From Rubrivivax sp. (GTDB taxonomy: Bacteria > Pseudomonadota > Gammaproteobacteria > Burkholderiales > Burkholderiaceae_C): a stretch of DNA of 64,000 nucleotides. Shown piece by piece: positions 39,322-50,521 of the stretch. Location: the NCBI GenBank assembly GCA_022843905.1, contig JALHMT010000002.1, positions 1 to 64,000 of the forward strand, written 5' to 3'. Each line of letters opens with the position of its first letter. The stretch's first letter is position 1. The notes below the pieces were generated by a model. The model saw nothing but the letters and a program-made list of their open reading frames with translations. It was not told where the DNA came from and did not search any database. Made by a program: the position numbers and the translations under genes.

Positions 39322-40763
39322 TGCTCTTCGGCCCACACGCAGCCGTCCCGGGCGACCAGCGCACTCGCCGCCGCCGGCCCCCAGCTGCCGGCCATGTACG
39401 GCCGCGGCGCGATGCCGTCGGCCGCCCAGGCGTGCAGCACCGGTTCGACCCAGCGCCAGGCCTGTTCCTGTTCGTCGCTGCGCACGAAGAGGTTCAGGCG
39501 GCCGGCGATGGCGTCCAGCAGCAGCCGCTCGTAGCCGCCCACGCGCTCGGTGGAGAAGGCCTTGTCGAAGTCGAGGTCCAGCGACACCGGCCACAGCGCT
39601 TCGTTGCCCGCGCCGCTCTTGGCAGCCAGCAGGTGCAGCTCCAGCCCGTCTTCCGGCTGCAGCTTGATGACCAGCTTGTTGGCCCGCCGCGTACCCGGAA
39701 AGATCGGGTGCGGCACCTCGCGGAAGCTCACCACGATCTGGGCGTCCCGCGCCGCCAGACGCTTGCCGGTGCGCAGGTAGAAAGGCACGCCGGCCCAGCG
39801 CCAGTTCTGCACCTCGGTGCGCAGCGCCACGAAGGTCTCGCAATGGCTGCCCGCAGGCACCTTGGCCTCGTCGAGGTAACCCGGCACGGCCTGCCCGCCG
39901 ACGGCGCCGGCCTTGTACTGCCCGCGCACAACGTCGCGCGCCACGCTCTCCGGCGTGAAGGGTTTCAGCGAGCGCAGCACCTTGAGCTTCTCGTCGCGGA
40001 TGGCGTCGGCGTCCCCGGTCGACGGCGGCTCCATCGCGATCATGGTGAGCAGCTGCAGTGCGTGGTTCTGCACCATGTCGCGCAGCGCGCCGGTCTTGTC
40101 GTAGAAGTCGCCGCGCGTGCCCACGCCGATGCTCTCCGCGATCGTGATCTGGATGCTGGCGATGCTCTCGCGCCGCCACAGCGGCTCGAACAGCGCGTTG
40201 CCGAAGCGCAGCGCCATCAGGTTCTGCACCGCCGGCTTGCCCAGGTAATGATCGATGCGCAGCGCCTGGTCTTCGCGGAAGTGCGTGGAGACGACGCGGT
40301 TGATCTCGCGCGCGCTGGCCAGGTCATGGCCCAGGGGTTTCTCCAGCACCAGGCGCACCTTCTGGCCGTTGATGCCGGCCAGGCCGAGCTGTTCGCACAC
40401 GGGCATGAAGAGGTGCGGGCTGGTGGCCAGGAACACCACCACGGTGTCGGCGTTGCGGGCGTCTATCCACTGCTTCAGGCCGGCGTAGTGCTCGGCCCGC
40501 GAGAGGTCCATGCGGCGGTAGTGCAGCAGTTCGGCGAACCGTGAGAACTCGTCGTCGCTGGGCTGCTTGGCCTCGTCGACGCCGGTGAATTTCTCGCGGA
40601 TGTACTGCCGGTACTCGACATCGCTGCGCTCGTCGCGCGCCACCGCCAGGATGCGCCCGCCGGCCGGCAGCTTGCCGTGTCGCCAGGCCTGGAACAGCGC
40701 CGGCATCAGCTTGCGCCAGGCGAGGTCGCCGGTGCCACCGAAGAGTACGAGGTCGAAGGACAT
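39318..40763 (-). CDS. zwf: Glucose-6-phosphate 1-dehydrogenase
   Basis: 481 residues. Oxidises glucose-6-phosphate to 6-phosphogluconolactone with NADP. The coenzyme site is FGGTGDLAWRKL, and the active-site motif is RIDHYLGKPAVQN with the catalytic His. EKPLGHDL and the C-terminal lobe with PYMAGSWGPAAA are as expected. In the coenzyme motif the usual Ala-Lys of GDLAKRKL is Ala-Trp. The ATG at 40763 is preceded by the HexR operator and a promoter (40800-40851). hexR is the next gene downstream. Confidence 0.96.
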   Translation of the reverse strand: MSFDLVLFGGTGDLAWRKLMPALFQAWRHGKLPAGGRILAVARDERSDVEYRQYIREKFTGVDEAKQPSDDEFSRFAELLHYRRMDLSRAEHYAGLKQWIDARNADTVVVFLATSPHLFMPVCEQLGLAGINGQKVRLVLEKPLGHDLASAREINRVVSTHFREDQALRIDHYLGKPAVQNLMALRFGNALFEPLWRRESIASIQITIAESIGVGTRGDFYDKTGALRDMVQNHALQLLTMIAMEPPSTGDADAIRDEKLKVLRSLKPFTPESVARDVVRGQYKAGAVGGQAVPGYLDEAKVPAGSHCETFVALRTEVQNWRWAGVPFYLRTGKRLAARDAQIVVSFREVPHPIFPGTRRANKLVIKLQPEDGLELHLLAAKSGAGNEALWPVSLDLDFDKAFSTERVGGYERLLLDAIAGRLNLFVRSDEQEQAWRWVEPVLHAWAADGIAPRPYMAGSWGPAAASALVARDGCVWAEEQ

Positions 40764-40799
40764 GTTGGGGCAGGGCTGCGGCGCCTGTTGTGCTGTGGC

Positions 40800-40818
40800 G
40801 ATGTAACTAAATTACATC
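40800..40818. promoter_or_regulatory. HexR operator at the zwf promoter
   Basis: A 19-base palindrome with perfect 7-base arms, GATGTAA / TTACATC, around a CTAAA centre. It contains TGTAACTAAATTACA, which fits the published HexR consensus (TGTARTWWWATYACA-type). It starts 4 bases downstream of the zwf -10 box, covering the likely transcription start, a position suited to direct repression. Confidence 0.85.
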
Positions 40819-40822
40819 ACCC

Positions 40823-40851
40823 ATGATGCCCGAGTTCCACAGTGCGGTCAA
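40823..40851 (-). promoter_or_regulatory. Candidate zwf-hexR promoter
   Basis: On the minus strand TTGACC (40846-40851, 5 of 6) and CATCAT (40823-40828, 4 of 6) are spaced by 17 bases, and initiation would fall inside the HexR operator. Confidence 0.6.
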
Positions 40852-40907
40852 ACCGTCTGCCCGCCGGGCGTCCCGGCACGCTTGTGCTGCCGTGCAACTG
40901 CTGCCGC

Positions 40908-42086
40908 TTACTGGAAGGCGCCGGGCGACCAGCGCACGGGCGGCTGCAGGGCGCGCACGCCTATGGGTGACGCGAACTCGGCCGTCGGCGACAGATCCTG
41001 CCCGCCCGCCTTTCGGGGGTCGACCGCCGTGCCCTTCAGGCGGGAGTCGGCCGGCAGCGCGAAGTCGAGCACAGACGGTCCGCGCAGCCAGCGGCCCAGC
41101 GTGCGGCCGTTGCCCTCGAACACAGCCGCATCGCCCAGGCTGTAGATGCCCAGGCCCGCGCCCACGTTGTTCAGCACCTGCACCTGCGCTTCCTTCGGCA
41201 GGCGGTCGTCCCACACGCGAACGAACCAGCCCGGCACGACGCCGGCATTGAGCAGGGTGTTGTGGGCCACGACCAGCGAGCTCTCGGGCCAGGCGTTGCC
41301 TTCGGCGCCATAGGCGATGAGAACGCGGTTCTGCGTGCCTGCGCTCTGGCCCACCACGTTGCCCACGATGCGTGCGAGCCCGCCGTTGGGCAGGTCGATC
41401 TCGTACGACGCCTCACCGCCCGGGCCATCCAGGATCATGTTGTAGGCGATGTTGCTTTCCTTGGCGCGCGACTTCACCAGGTGGCCTTCGTAGCCCTCGT
41501 GGAAGCGGCTGCCCGTGAGGCTCAGCTTCGCGATGCGTCCGACGTAAAGCAGGTGCGGCAGCAGGCCGCGGCTCTGCGGCGCGCTGCCGAACTGGCTGTC
41601 GACCACGGTCAGTTCGGACCCGGCGTCGTTGCCGGTGAGCAGCCCCTTTTCGTTGTCGTGGAAGGCGCAGGAGCGCACCGTCAGCTTGCCCGACTCGAAG
41701 CGGATGCCGGCGCCGTTGCCGTCGGGCACGCGGGCGCCGCGGAACTCGATGTTGTCGACAAGCACCTCGCCCCCGCGCACCACCAGGATCGCCTTGCCTT
41801 CGGCGTGCTTGCCCCCGGCACGCAGCACCGGGCGCTTGCCCACGCCCTGGATGGTGAGCTTGTTCTGGGTGACCACTCCGACCTGCCCGTCGTACTCGCC
41901 TTCCATCACGGCGATGGTGTCGCCGTCCTTGGCCTTGGCCAGCGCTTCGCCCAGCGTCAGGGCCGGCGCCTTCGGACCGACGACGAAGGTCTCGGCCGAG
42001 GCTGCGCCGGCACACAGGCAGATGAGCGCCGCCGCGCCATAGCGGATCAGTGGGTGCAAGGCGGCGCTGAAGAAGGCTCGGTCCAT
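40908..42086 (-). CDS. Exported right-handed parallel beta-helix protein
   Basis: 392 residues with a signal peptide (cut near CAGAASA-ETF, about residue 31). The body shows the periodic pattern of a parallel beta-helix: GDTIAVMEGEYDGQV, NKLTIQGVGKRPVL, GEVLVDNIEFRGARV, KLTVRSCAFHDNEKGLL, ELTVVDSQFG, KLSLTGSRFHEGYEG, NIAYNMILDG, RIVGNVVGQS, VVAHNTLLN, VQVLNNVGAG. This is the fold of polysaccharide lyases, epimerases and other secreted beta-helices. No catalytic set can be assigned. It lies 144 bases upstream of zwf in the same direction, with the zwf promoter in between; it shares no evident function with zwf. Confidence 0.8.
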   Translation of the reverse strand: MDRAFFSAALHPLIRYGAAALICLCAGAASAETFVVGPKAPALTLGEALAKAKDGDTIAVMEGEYDGQVGVVTQNKLTIQGVGKRPVLRAGGKHAEGKAILVVRGGEVLVDNIEFRGARVPDGNGAGIRFESGKLTVRSCAFHDNEKGLLTGNDAGSELTVVDSQFGSAPQSRGLLPHLLYVGRIAKLSLTGSRFHEGYEGHLVKSRAKESNIAYNMILDGPGGEASYEIDLPNGGLARIVGNVVGQSAGTQNRVLIAYGAEGNAWPESSLVVAHNTLLNAGVVPGWFVRVWDDRLPKEAQVQVLNNVGAGLGIYSLGDAAVFEGNGRTLGRWLRGPSVLDFALPADSRLKGTAVDPRKAGGQDLSPTAEFASPIGVRALQPPVRWSPGAFQ

Positions 42087-42191
42087 GCTGCGATTCTTGC
42101 CGGACTTCGCCCCTTGTCCGGCCGTGTTGTCTCATTCCTGTGCAATCGACCATGAAACGAGGAGGCACGGCCAGCGCTGCGCGCCCGTACG

Positions 42192-42430
42192 ATGAACACG
42201 GCCATGCGCCCCTTCGCCAACGCCGCCGCCGTGCCTGCCGTGGACCTGCAGGCCCTTCGCCATGCGTACGACGGCACGCCGGCACTCGATGGCATCGACC
42301 TCGCCGTGCAGCCGGGCGAACGGGTCACGCTGCTCGGCCCGTCGGGCTGCGGCACGTCCACGCTGTTTCGCGCGGTGACGGGGCTCGAGAAGGCGCACGC
42401 GGGCCGGGCACTGCTCGGTGCTCGAGATGG
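42192..42430 (+). pseudogene. N-terminal relic of an ABC transporter ATPase
   Basis: About 75 residues resemble the start of an ABC ATPase (VDLQALRHAYDGTPALDGID, PGERVTLLGPSG, LFRAVTGLEKAHAGRALL), after which similarity stops at the 3' end of the HDOD gene. No Q-loop, signature or Walker B follows in any frame. The Walker A lysine is replaced (GCGTST instead of GCGKST), so even this part could not bind ATP normally. It is probably the residue of a deleted phosphonate/nitrate-type transporter. It is divergent from the beta-helix gene and converges on the HDOD gene. Confidence 0.65.
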
Positions 42431-42441
42431 CTCGAAGCGCT

Positions 42442-43338
42442 TCAGGCCTCGTCCAGCAGCGGGTGCAGCTGTTCTTCCCAGGCCGGGAGGTCCACATCGC
42501 CGGCGCCCAGCCAGAGCAGGGCCCGGCTGCCGTGGCTGCGCCAGTCGGCCCCCTCGGGCAGGCCTTCGTAGCGGTTGACGAAGCTCTCGGCCAGCAGGCC
42601 GGCGGCCATCAAGGTCTGCACTTCGCTGTCCACGCGCTGCTGGCCCAGGGCGTCGAGGTCGTGGTGCAGGCGGAGCGACGCCATCACCACCGGCGACAGG
42701 TGCCAGGCGCGCGCCACCAGCGCGCCCACCACCGCGTGGTCGGTGCCGTGGTTGGCGTTCTCGGTGGCGACGAAGGGGCGGTCGATGCGAGCAGCGGCTT
42801 CCACCAGGGTGCTGCCGTAGCCGCGAACGCTCTGCAGCAGCACCGGCAGGCCGACATGGCAGAACAGGCCGTAGGTGTAGGCCAGGTCTTCGGACAGTCC
42901 CGGCAGCTGGCGCGCCAGGAAGCGCAGCGTCAGGGCCTGCCGTGTCGCGCGCTGCCAGAAGCCCTTCAACCGCGGATGGTTCACGGGGATGGCGTGCTTC
43001 ACCGCGAAGGCGGTCATGGTCTGGGCCGTGATGTCCAGTCCCAGACGATTGAGGGCCTGTCCCAGCGTGTTGACCGGCCCGCCCGTGGTGTAGGCCGGAC
43101 TGTTGGCCACGCGCACCAGGGTCGCCGACATCGCCACGTCGCTCGACGCCAGCCGCGCCACCACCTGCAGATCGGGCTGCGCCTCGGCCAGCACGGCCTG
43201 CAGCCTGGCCAGCAGATCGGGGCAGGGCGGGACCACGATCTGACGCAGCGCGCCGCGCGCACGAGCGACGTCGAGCTCGGTCTGGATGCTGGAAGTGGTC
43301 GACGACGTGGGAACTGTTGCCCGGGCGGGAGCGGTCAT
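42442..43338 (-). CDS. HDOD-domain signalling protein
   Basis: 298 residues if started at ATG 43338, where an AGAGAAG tract lies about 9 bases upstream; ATG 43365 adds nine residues. A single HDOD domain spans about 25-240, with PCPDLLARLQAVLAEAQPDL, the SSDVAMSATLVRVANSPAY motif and the AYTYGLFCHVGLPVLLQ helix. The HD dyad is absent (FCHVG in place of the HD pair), as is normal in HDOD. A C-terminal alpha region follows. HDOD proteins act in regulation of motility, c-di-GMP or the cell cycle; the specific role here is unknown. Confidence 0.85.
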   Translation of the reverse strand: MTAPARATVPTSSTTSSIQTELDVARARGALRQIVVPPCPDLLARLQAVLAEAQPDLQVVARLASSDVAMSATLVRVANSPAYTTGGPVNTLGQALNRLGLDITAQTMTAFAVKHAIPVNHPRLKGFWQRATRQALTLRFLARQLPGLSEDLAYTYGLFCHVGLPVLLQSVRGYGSTLVEAAARIDRPFVATENANHGTDHAVVGALVARAWHLSPVVMASLRLHHDLDALGQQRVDSEVQTLMAAGLLAESFVNRYEGLPEGADWRSHGSRALLWLGAGDVDLPAWEEQLHPLLDEA

Positions 43339-43447
43339 CGGGATGGGTCTTCTCTGCAGGGCCATGGCCCGTGCACGTTGCCCGAAGCCTGAACGCCTTA
43401 TCGGACGCCGTCGCTGCGACTTGAGACCCGCCTCGCCCCGTCGACGA

Positions 43448-44332
43448 TCAACCGGGTCGGCCCGAGGCGAGACCTGCCGTGCAGCGGCTTGCGCTGCTGC
43501 GCACGTACTGGCCGCCCGCAGCCGCCGACCAGCCTGCCGACGACGACACCATGCGCAGCACGTCGCCCGATGCCTGCAGTTGCATGCCGGCGCCGCCCGC
43601 GCCCCACAGGGCCAGTGCGGCGCCGTCGAGCCGGCCCTTCAGTGACCAGCGTGAGCGTCCCTGTTCGATCGTGCCGTCCACCCACTGGTAGCGCTGCTCG
43701 AAGCGCAGGCTGCTGCCGCCGGGCCCGCACCACAGTCCCTGCACCTGAGCCGGCACCACCCAGCGGTGCAGACGGCTCAGCTTCTCCAGGCCGACCGCCT
43801 TGTCGGGCACGTCGACGGTGATCGTCTGGTCAGGCGCCCAGTCGCCCATGTCCCAGTCGTGCGAGACGATGCGCGTCCCCGGCTTCAGTTTCAGCAGCGA
43901 CGGCCGCAGCTGCAGGTTGAAGTCGGGCAGCAGGTACATGGTGATGACGCTGGCCGGCGCCAGGTCGGTCTTGAACAGGTCCTGTTCCATGAACCGGGTG
44001 CGCGATGCGACACCTGCGCGCTCGGCATTGACCCGGCTGCGCTGCACGAGTTCGGGCACGATCTCCACGCCCAGGCCGCTGGCGCCGAAGCGCCGTGCCG
44101 CGGTGATGACGATGCGGCCGTCGCCCGAGCCGAGGTCGATGACGTGGTCTTCCTTCGTCACGCCGGCCAGTTCCAGCATCGCCACGGTGACGTGGTCGGG
44201 TGTGGTGATGAAGGGCACTTCTTCGGTCACCTGCGCCCGGGCAGGCGTGAGGGCGACGATGGTGGCTGCCGTCAGGAAAGCGGCGAGCGCTGGCATGGCG
44301 GTCTGGGCAAGGGCGGGCTTGGGAATGCGCAT
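43448..44332 (-). CDS. Exported SAM-dependent methyltransferase-like protein
   Basis: 294 residues from ATG 44332. A signal peptide of about 33 residues (cut after PARA, before QVTEEVPF) precedes a class I methyltransferase fold: [14 protein letters not shown] (motif I, 66-73), [22 protein letters not shown] (post-I), TRFMEQDLF and [17 protein letters not shown] (motif IV region). The C-terminal 110 residues, with [11 protein letters not shown] and a beta-rich [16 protein letters not shown] segment, are an extra domain. SAM is not expected in the periplasm, so the export signal is noteworthy. A similar arrangement occurs in other Burkholderiales, which argues against a start-site error. The gene is divergent from the DUF808 gene (39 bases between starts). 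Confidence 0.78.
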   Translation of the reverse strand: MRIPKPALAQTAMPALAAFLTAATIVALTPARAQVTEEVPFITTPDHVTVAMLELAGVTKEDHVIDLGSGDGRIVITAARRFGASGLGVEIVPELVQRSRVNAERAGVASRTRFMEQDLFKTDLAPASVITMYLLPDFNLQLRPSLLKLKPGTRIVSHDWDMGDWAPDQTITVDVPDKAVGLEKLSRLHRWVVPAQVQGLWCGPGGSSLRFEQRYQWVDGTIEQGRSRWSLKGRLDGAALALWGAGGAGMQLQASGDVLRMVSSSAGWSAAAGGQYVRSSASRCTAGLASGRPG

Positions 44333-44370
44333 GGGGGGCATGCTACCGGTTCGGGGCCACAATGCCCCTC

Positions 44371-45291
<921 letters not shown>

Positions 45292-45295
45292 GGGG

Positions 45296-45772
45296 CTACT
45301 TGACGATGCCCAGCAGTTCGACCTCGAACTGCAGCGTCGCGTTCGGCGGGATCACCCCGCCGGCACCGCGCTCGCCGTAGGCGATGGCCGCCGGGCAGGT
45401 GAGCTTGGCCTTGCCGCCCACCTTCATGCGCTGCACGCCTTCGGTCCAGCACTTGATGACGCGGTCCAGCGGGAATTCCGCCGGCTTGCCGCGCGAATAG
45501 GAGCTGTCGAACTCCTTGCCGTCCGGGAAGCTGCCCTTGTAGTGCACGCGAACGACGTCACTGGCCTTGGGGTTCGGGCCGGTGCCGTCCTTCAGTGCAC
45601 GGTAGACCAGGCCGCTGCCGGTGACGGTGGCGCCTGCCTCGGCCTTGGCCTTGGCCAGGGCAGCGTCGCCCTGTGCCAGCAGGGAACCGCTGGACGCCGC
45701 GAGGGCGAGGGTCAGGAACAGCAGGGGGATGCGAGTCAAGGGCGTCTCCGTCGAGGGGCGTGTGAGGGGCAT
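45296..45772 (-). CDS. Periplasmic FKBP-type peptidyl-prolyl isomerase
   Basis: 158 residues. A signal peptide is followed by a short spacer and a full FKBP domain (about 55-157): VRVHYKGSFPDGKEFDSSYSR, EFPLDRVIKCWTEGVQRM, GGKAKLTCPAAIAYGERGAG and GVIPPNATLQFEVELLGI. It catalyses proline isomerisation in exported proteins. The ATG at 45772 is used, but a TTG at 45739 with GGAGA five bases upstream would give a neater signal peptide (TRIPLLFLTLALAASSGSLL) and may be the real start. It follows the DUF3016 gene on the same strand after 14 bases. Confidence 0.92.
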   Translation of the reverse strand: MPLTRPSTETPLTRIPLLFLTLALAASSGSLLAQGDAALAKAKAEAGATVTGSGLVYRALKDGTGPNPKASDVVRVHYKGSFPDGKEFDSSYSRGKPAEFPLDRVIKCWTEGVQRMKVGGKAKLTCPAAIAYGERGAGGVIPPNATLQFEVELLGIVK

Positions 45773-45786
45773 GAAGGGCCGGCGCT

Positions 45787-46296
45787 TCAGGGCGCCGGCA
45801 CGATGCGGTTGGCGAACCAGCGGCCGATCAGGCGTTGCTCGTAGGGCAGCGACGCGGCCATCTGCATGCGCGTGGCCTGATCGAGGTAGGACATGTCGGC
45901 GAGCCTTTCTTCGCCGGACTTCAAGGTGCGACCGCCCTGCGTCAGCGTGTAGCGCAGGTTGATGCGCGGCCAGTCGGCGCGGCCGCGCAGCACCCGCACT
46001 TCCTGGCCGGTCCTTGTCGGATCGATCTCGCCGGCCAGGTCGACATCGAGCACCTCCAGCCTCAGGGTCTGGCCGTCCGGCAGCTGCGGCGCCAGCGACT
46101 GCATGTGCTCCCTGAGCGTGTCCAGTGTGCGCTGCTGCTCGGCGCTGCTGCGGCCGATGTCGGCAAAGCGCTCGGGCTGCACGAAGCTGACCTCGATCCT
46201 GCCGGCGGCCATTGCGGTACCGCCGGCGGCCAGCGCGAGCAGGACGACTGCAGCCGTGCTGGACCGCTTGAGGAGAGCTGGGCGGATCAGGGTCAT
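45787..46296 (-). CDS. DUF3016 exported protein
   Basis: 169 residues from ATG 46296, where AGGAGA lies about 6 bases upstream. A signal peptide (cut near AMA-AGRIEV) precedes the DUF3016 domain: IEVSFVQPERFADIGRSSAEQQ, LPDGQTLRLEVLDVDLAGEIDP, WPRINLRYTLTQGGR, GEERLADMSYL. Function is unknown; small periplasmic or outer-membrane-associated protein. It lies between glnS and the FKBP gene in the same direction and may be co-transcribed with both. Confidence 0.85.
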   Translation of the reverse strand: MTLIRPALLKRSSTAAVVLLALAAGGTAMAAGRIEVSFVQPERFADIGRSSAEQQRTLDTLREHMQSLAPQLPDGQTLRLEVLDVDLAGEIDPTRTGQEVRVLRGRADWPRINLRYTLTQGGRTLKSGEERLADMSYLDQATRMQMAASLPYEQRLIGRWFANRIVPAP

Positions 46297-46363
46297 GAGA
46301 AGTCTCCTTGACGTCTTCGGGCCGGGCGGGCGGCCGGCGACCAACGGCAGGCCGCCGGAACCT

Positions 46364-48148
<1,785 letters not shown>

Positions 48149-48214
48149 GGACTCTTCGAGGCCCCGCCCCGTTGGTGGGCGACGGCCGGTGGTGCCCGCA
48201 GGCAGGTGTGCCCG

Positions 48215-48220
48215 ATTCTA
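48215..48220 (-). promoter_or_regulatory. Candidate -10 box of glnS
   Basis: TAGAAT on the minus strand (5 of 6 matches), 66 bases before the glnS ATG; no convincing -35. The remaining 190 bases to the response-regulator gene hold a small perfect stem (AGTGA / TCACT near 48300) and otherwise nothing I can name. Confidence 0.35.
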
Positions 48221-48407
48221 TCGACCAGGTTCTGGCGAACCGCCCGACCCCGCGGGCTCGGGTCGGCGCCTGTCTGTCAGTGCCATTTATAGCTGCATCC
48301 AGTGACTTGTTTCACTTTCTGCGCCACAGCCGCGCGGCGCTACCTGATCCGGGCTCAGGTTCGCCGGGTCCGCGACGAAAAGAGGACAGGCCCCGTACCG
48401 GCAAACC

Positions 48408-49400
48408 ATGACGACCATCGCACGCATCGCCCTGCTAGGTTTCTCGCGCTTCGAGAGAGCGACCTTCGAGTCGTTCTTCCGCCTGGCCGCCAAGCGCACC
48501 CCGTCCTATGCCCACGTCACCGATCTCGACGACGCAGACTACATCGTCGCCGACGCCGACGACGCCTCTCTTGCTGCGCGTCTGCAGGACGTGGATGTGA
48601 GATCGCGCTGCGTGACCCTCGGCGCCACCGACCACCCCGGCGTGCTGATGCGGCTGCCGCGGCCGATCAATCTCATGCTGGTGGTGCGGGCGCTCGACGC
48701 CCTGCCGCGCCGGCAGCCGCTGCTGCCGCCGGGCGAGACGGCACAGCGTGTGCTGCAGGACCTGGGCCGCCTCACGGCAGCGGGCAGCCCTGAGCGGGCG
48801 GCCCTGGCGCCCGCCCATCCCCCGTCGGCCGTCGCGAGGCCGCCCGCCGCTGCGGCCCCCCTGGCGCCCGCACCGCAGGCGCGACCTTCTGCTCCCGCGC
48901 AGCCGCCCGCGCGACCGCCCGTTCGAGCCGCCGAGTCCGCGCCCGCCGTGCAAGCCGAGTCTTCGGCCGGTGCGGCGCCCCTGGACCACATCCTGGTGGT
49001 CGACGACAGTGACATCGCGCTGCGCTTCATGGCGAGCAACCTGCAGCGTTTCGGTTTCCAGATCCACCTGGCGCGCAGCGGCCAGGAAGCCATCGAGCGC
49101 GTGGCGCAGCGGCACTTCGAGTTCGTCTTCCTCGACGTCATGATGGAAGGTCTGGACGGCTTCCAGACCTGCAAGGCCATCAAGCGCAGCACCTACCCCG
49201 ACCGCCGGCCGCCGCCCACCGTGGTGATGCTCACCAGCCGCGGCACCACCATCGACAAGCTGCGCGGCACGATGGCCGGCTGCGACGCCTACCTGACCAA
49301 GCCGCTGCGCGAGGGCGAACTGCTGAAGATCGTCGGCGATCGCGAGATCGCCCAGCACGCCTATGCCGAGACAGCGGCCTATGCCAACACGACGCTGTGA
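48408..49400 (+). CDS. Response regulator with extra N-terminal domain, in the PilG position
   Basis: 330 residues. The C-terminal receiver domain (about 194-316) has the acidic pair in VVDDSD and the phospho-acceptor Asp243 (FVFLDVMMEG), with Thr/Ser in VVMLTSRG and Lys in AYLTKPLR. An N-terminal domain of about 105 residues (ARIALLGFSRFERATFESFF, ending RALDALPRR) resembles a degenerate receiver-like fold without the aspartate. The two are joined by a Pro/Ala-rich linker (about 130-190). It starts the Pil/Chp cluster and probably plays the role of PilG, but PilG is normally about 130 residues and lacks such an N-domain. The ribosome site is weak (AGAGGA 24 bases away). Confidence 0.82.
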   Translation: MTTIARIALLGFSRFERATFESFFRLAAKRTPSYAHVTDLDDADYIVADADDASLAARLQDVDVRSRCVTLGATDHPGVLMRLPRPINLMLVVRALDALPRRQPLLPPGETAQRVLQDLGRLTAAGSPERAALAPAHPPSAVARPPAAAAPLAPAPQARPSAPAQPPARPPVRAAESAPAVQAESSAGAAPLDHILVVDDSDIALRFMASNLQRFGFQIHLARSGQEAIERVAQRHFEFVFLDVMMEGLDGFQTCKAIKRSTYPDRRPPPTVVMLTSRGTTIDKLRGTMAGCDAYLTKPLREGELLKIVGDREIAQHAYAETAAYANTTL

Positions 49401-49445
49401 GCAGCGCCGTGACTTCCCTTTCCTGACCTGCCCCGGAGACTGCGC

Positions 49446-49793
49446 ATGAAGCGAATCCTGGTCGTCGACGATTCGACGGTCGAACTCAAGAACCTCGAGC
49501 GCATCGTGGCCGACGCCGGTGCGATGGTCACCACCGCGTCCTCGGGCACCGAGGCCCTGGCCAAGGCCAAGGAGTCGCGGCCCGACCTCATCATGCTCGA
49601 CGTCAACATGCCCGGGCTGGACGGCTTTTCCACGGCGCGACAACTCGCCGCCGACCCTGCGACCAAGGGCATCCCGGTGGTTTTCGTGACCAGCAAGGAC
49701 CAGAAGGCCGACCGCGTCTTCGCACAGATGCTGGGCGCCAAGGGCTACGTCACCAAGCCCTACACCGCAGCCGACATCCTCGCGACATTGTGA
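49446..49793 (+). CDS. pilH: Twitching-motility response regulator PilH
   Basis: 115 residues, a single receiver domain without output. ILVVDDS, phospho-acceptor Asp52 (IMLDVNMPGLDGF), VFVTSKD and GYVTKPYT are all intact. GGAGA lies six bases before the ATG. In the P. aeruginosa system PilH is a phosphate sink or a regulator of the retraction motor branch. It is 45 bases after the larger regulator and followed by the CheW-like gene. Confidence 0.92.
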   Translation: MKRILVVDDSTVELKNLERIVADAGAMVTTASSGTEALAKAKESRPDLIMLDVNMPGLDGFSTARQLAADPATKGIPVVFVTSKDQKADRVFAQMLGAKGYVTKPYTAADILATL

Positions 49794-49926
49794 CCACCCC
49801 CTACGGACTTCGGCCGCGCCCACCAGGGAGCCATGCCAGCGGCCCGGCCACGCCGGGTCCGCGGCGTTGGCCGGGGCGCGGGCGCGAGCCGAGGTGCGTC
49901 TGTACCCGCTGTTGGGAGACATCCTG

Positions 49927-50436
49927 ATGGAGCTTGACCTCGACCTCGATCTCGGCGCTGAACCCCCGGCGTCGGTTGCCGCAGCGCCCCCTCGCGGCGA
50001 GCGCGTGCACGCCATCGACTGCGGCGGCGTCACCATCGCCGTGCCCTTCGCCTGGGCGCGCAGCGTGGTCGAGGAATTCGAGCTGAGCCAGGTGCCGCGC
50101 GCGCCGGCGTGGATGGCGGGTGCGGCCAACGTCGAGGGCCGCATCGTCGCCGTCGTCGACCTGGGCGCCTGGGCGCGCCCTGAGGCCCGGAGCGCGTTGC
50201 CGATGCGCAGCCGGCTGCTGGTGGGCGGCGACGGCGACGACGCCTTCGCCCTGCGCTTCGACGGCCTGCCGGCGCTGGCGCGAACCGACTCGGGCGACGA
50301 GCGCATCGCGGCGGTGCCGCCCGAACTGGCGCCCTACGTCACCGGCGAGGCCAGCCTGGACGGCGGCGTGCGCCGCTGGCCCGTCATCGACATGGCCGCC
50401 CTGGGCCGTGCCTGGGCCGCCGAGCTGAACCTGTGA
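49927..50436 (+). CDS. pilI: CheW-like coupling protein PilI
   Basis: 169 residues starting at ATG 49927 (GGGAGA about 8 bases upstream). A CheW domain (about 30-160): VHAIDCGGVTIAVPFAWARSV, GAANVEGRIVAVVDLGAWA, and DGGVRRWPVIDMAAL. The N-terminal DLDLDLDLG stretch is strongly acidic. It connects the MCP PilJ to the kinase ChpA. It is the third gene of the cluster. Confidence 0.88.
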   Translation: MELDLDLDLGAEPPASVAAAPPRGERVHAIDCGGVTIAVPFAWARSVVEEFELSQVPRAPAWMAGAANVEGRIVAVVDLGAWARPEARSALPMRSRLLVGGDGDDAFALRFDGLPALARTDSGDERIAAVPPELAPYVTGEASLDGGVRRWPVIDMAALGRAWAAELNL

Positions 50437-50521
50437 AGACGCCCTGGCGGCCCGACGCGGCTCCCCCTCTTTCCTGCCTGCATCCAGCGCCCGCGGGCGC
50501 GATCTCGATCGGAGACCTTGA

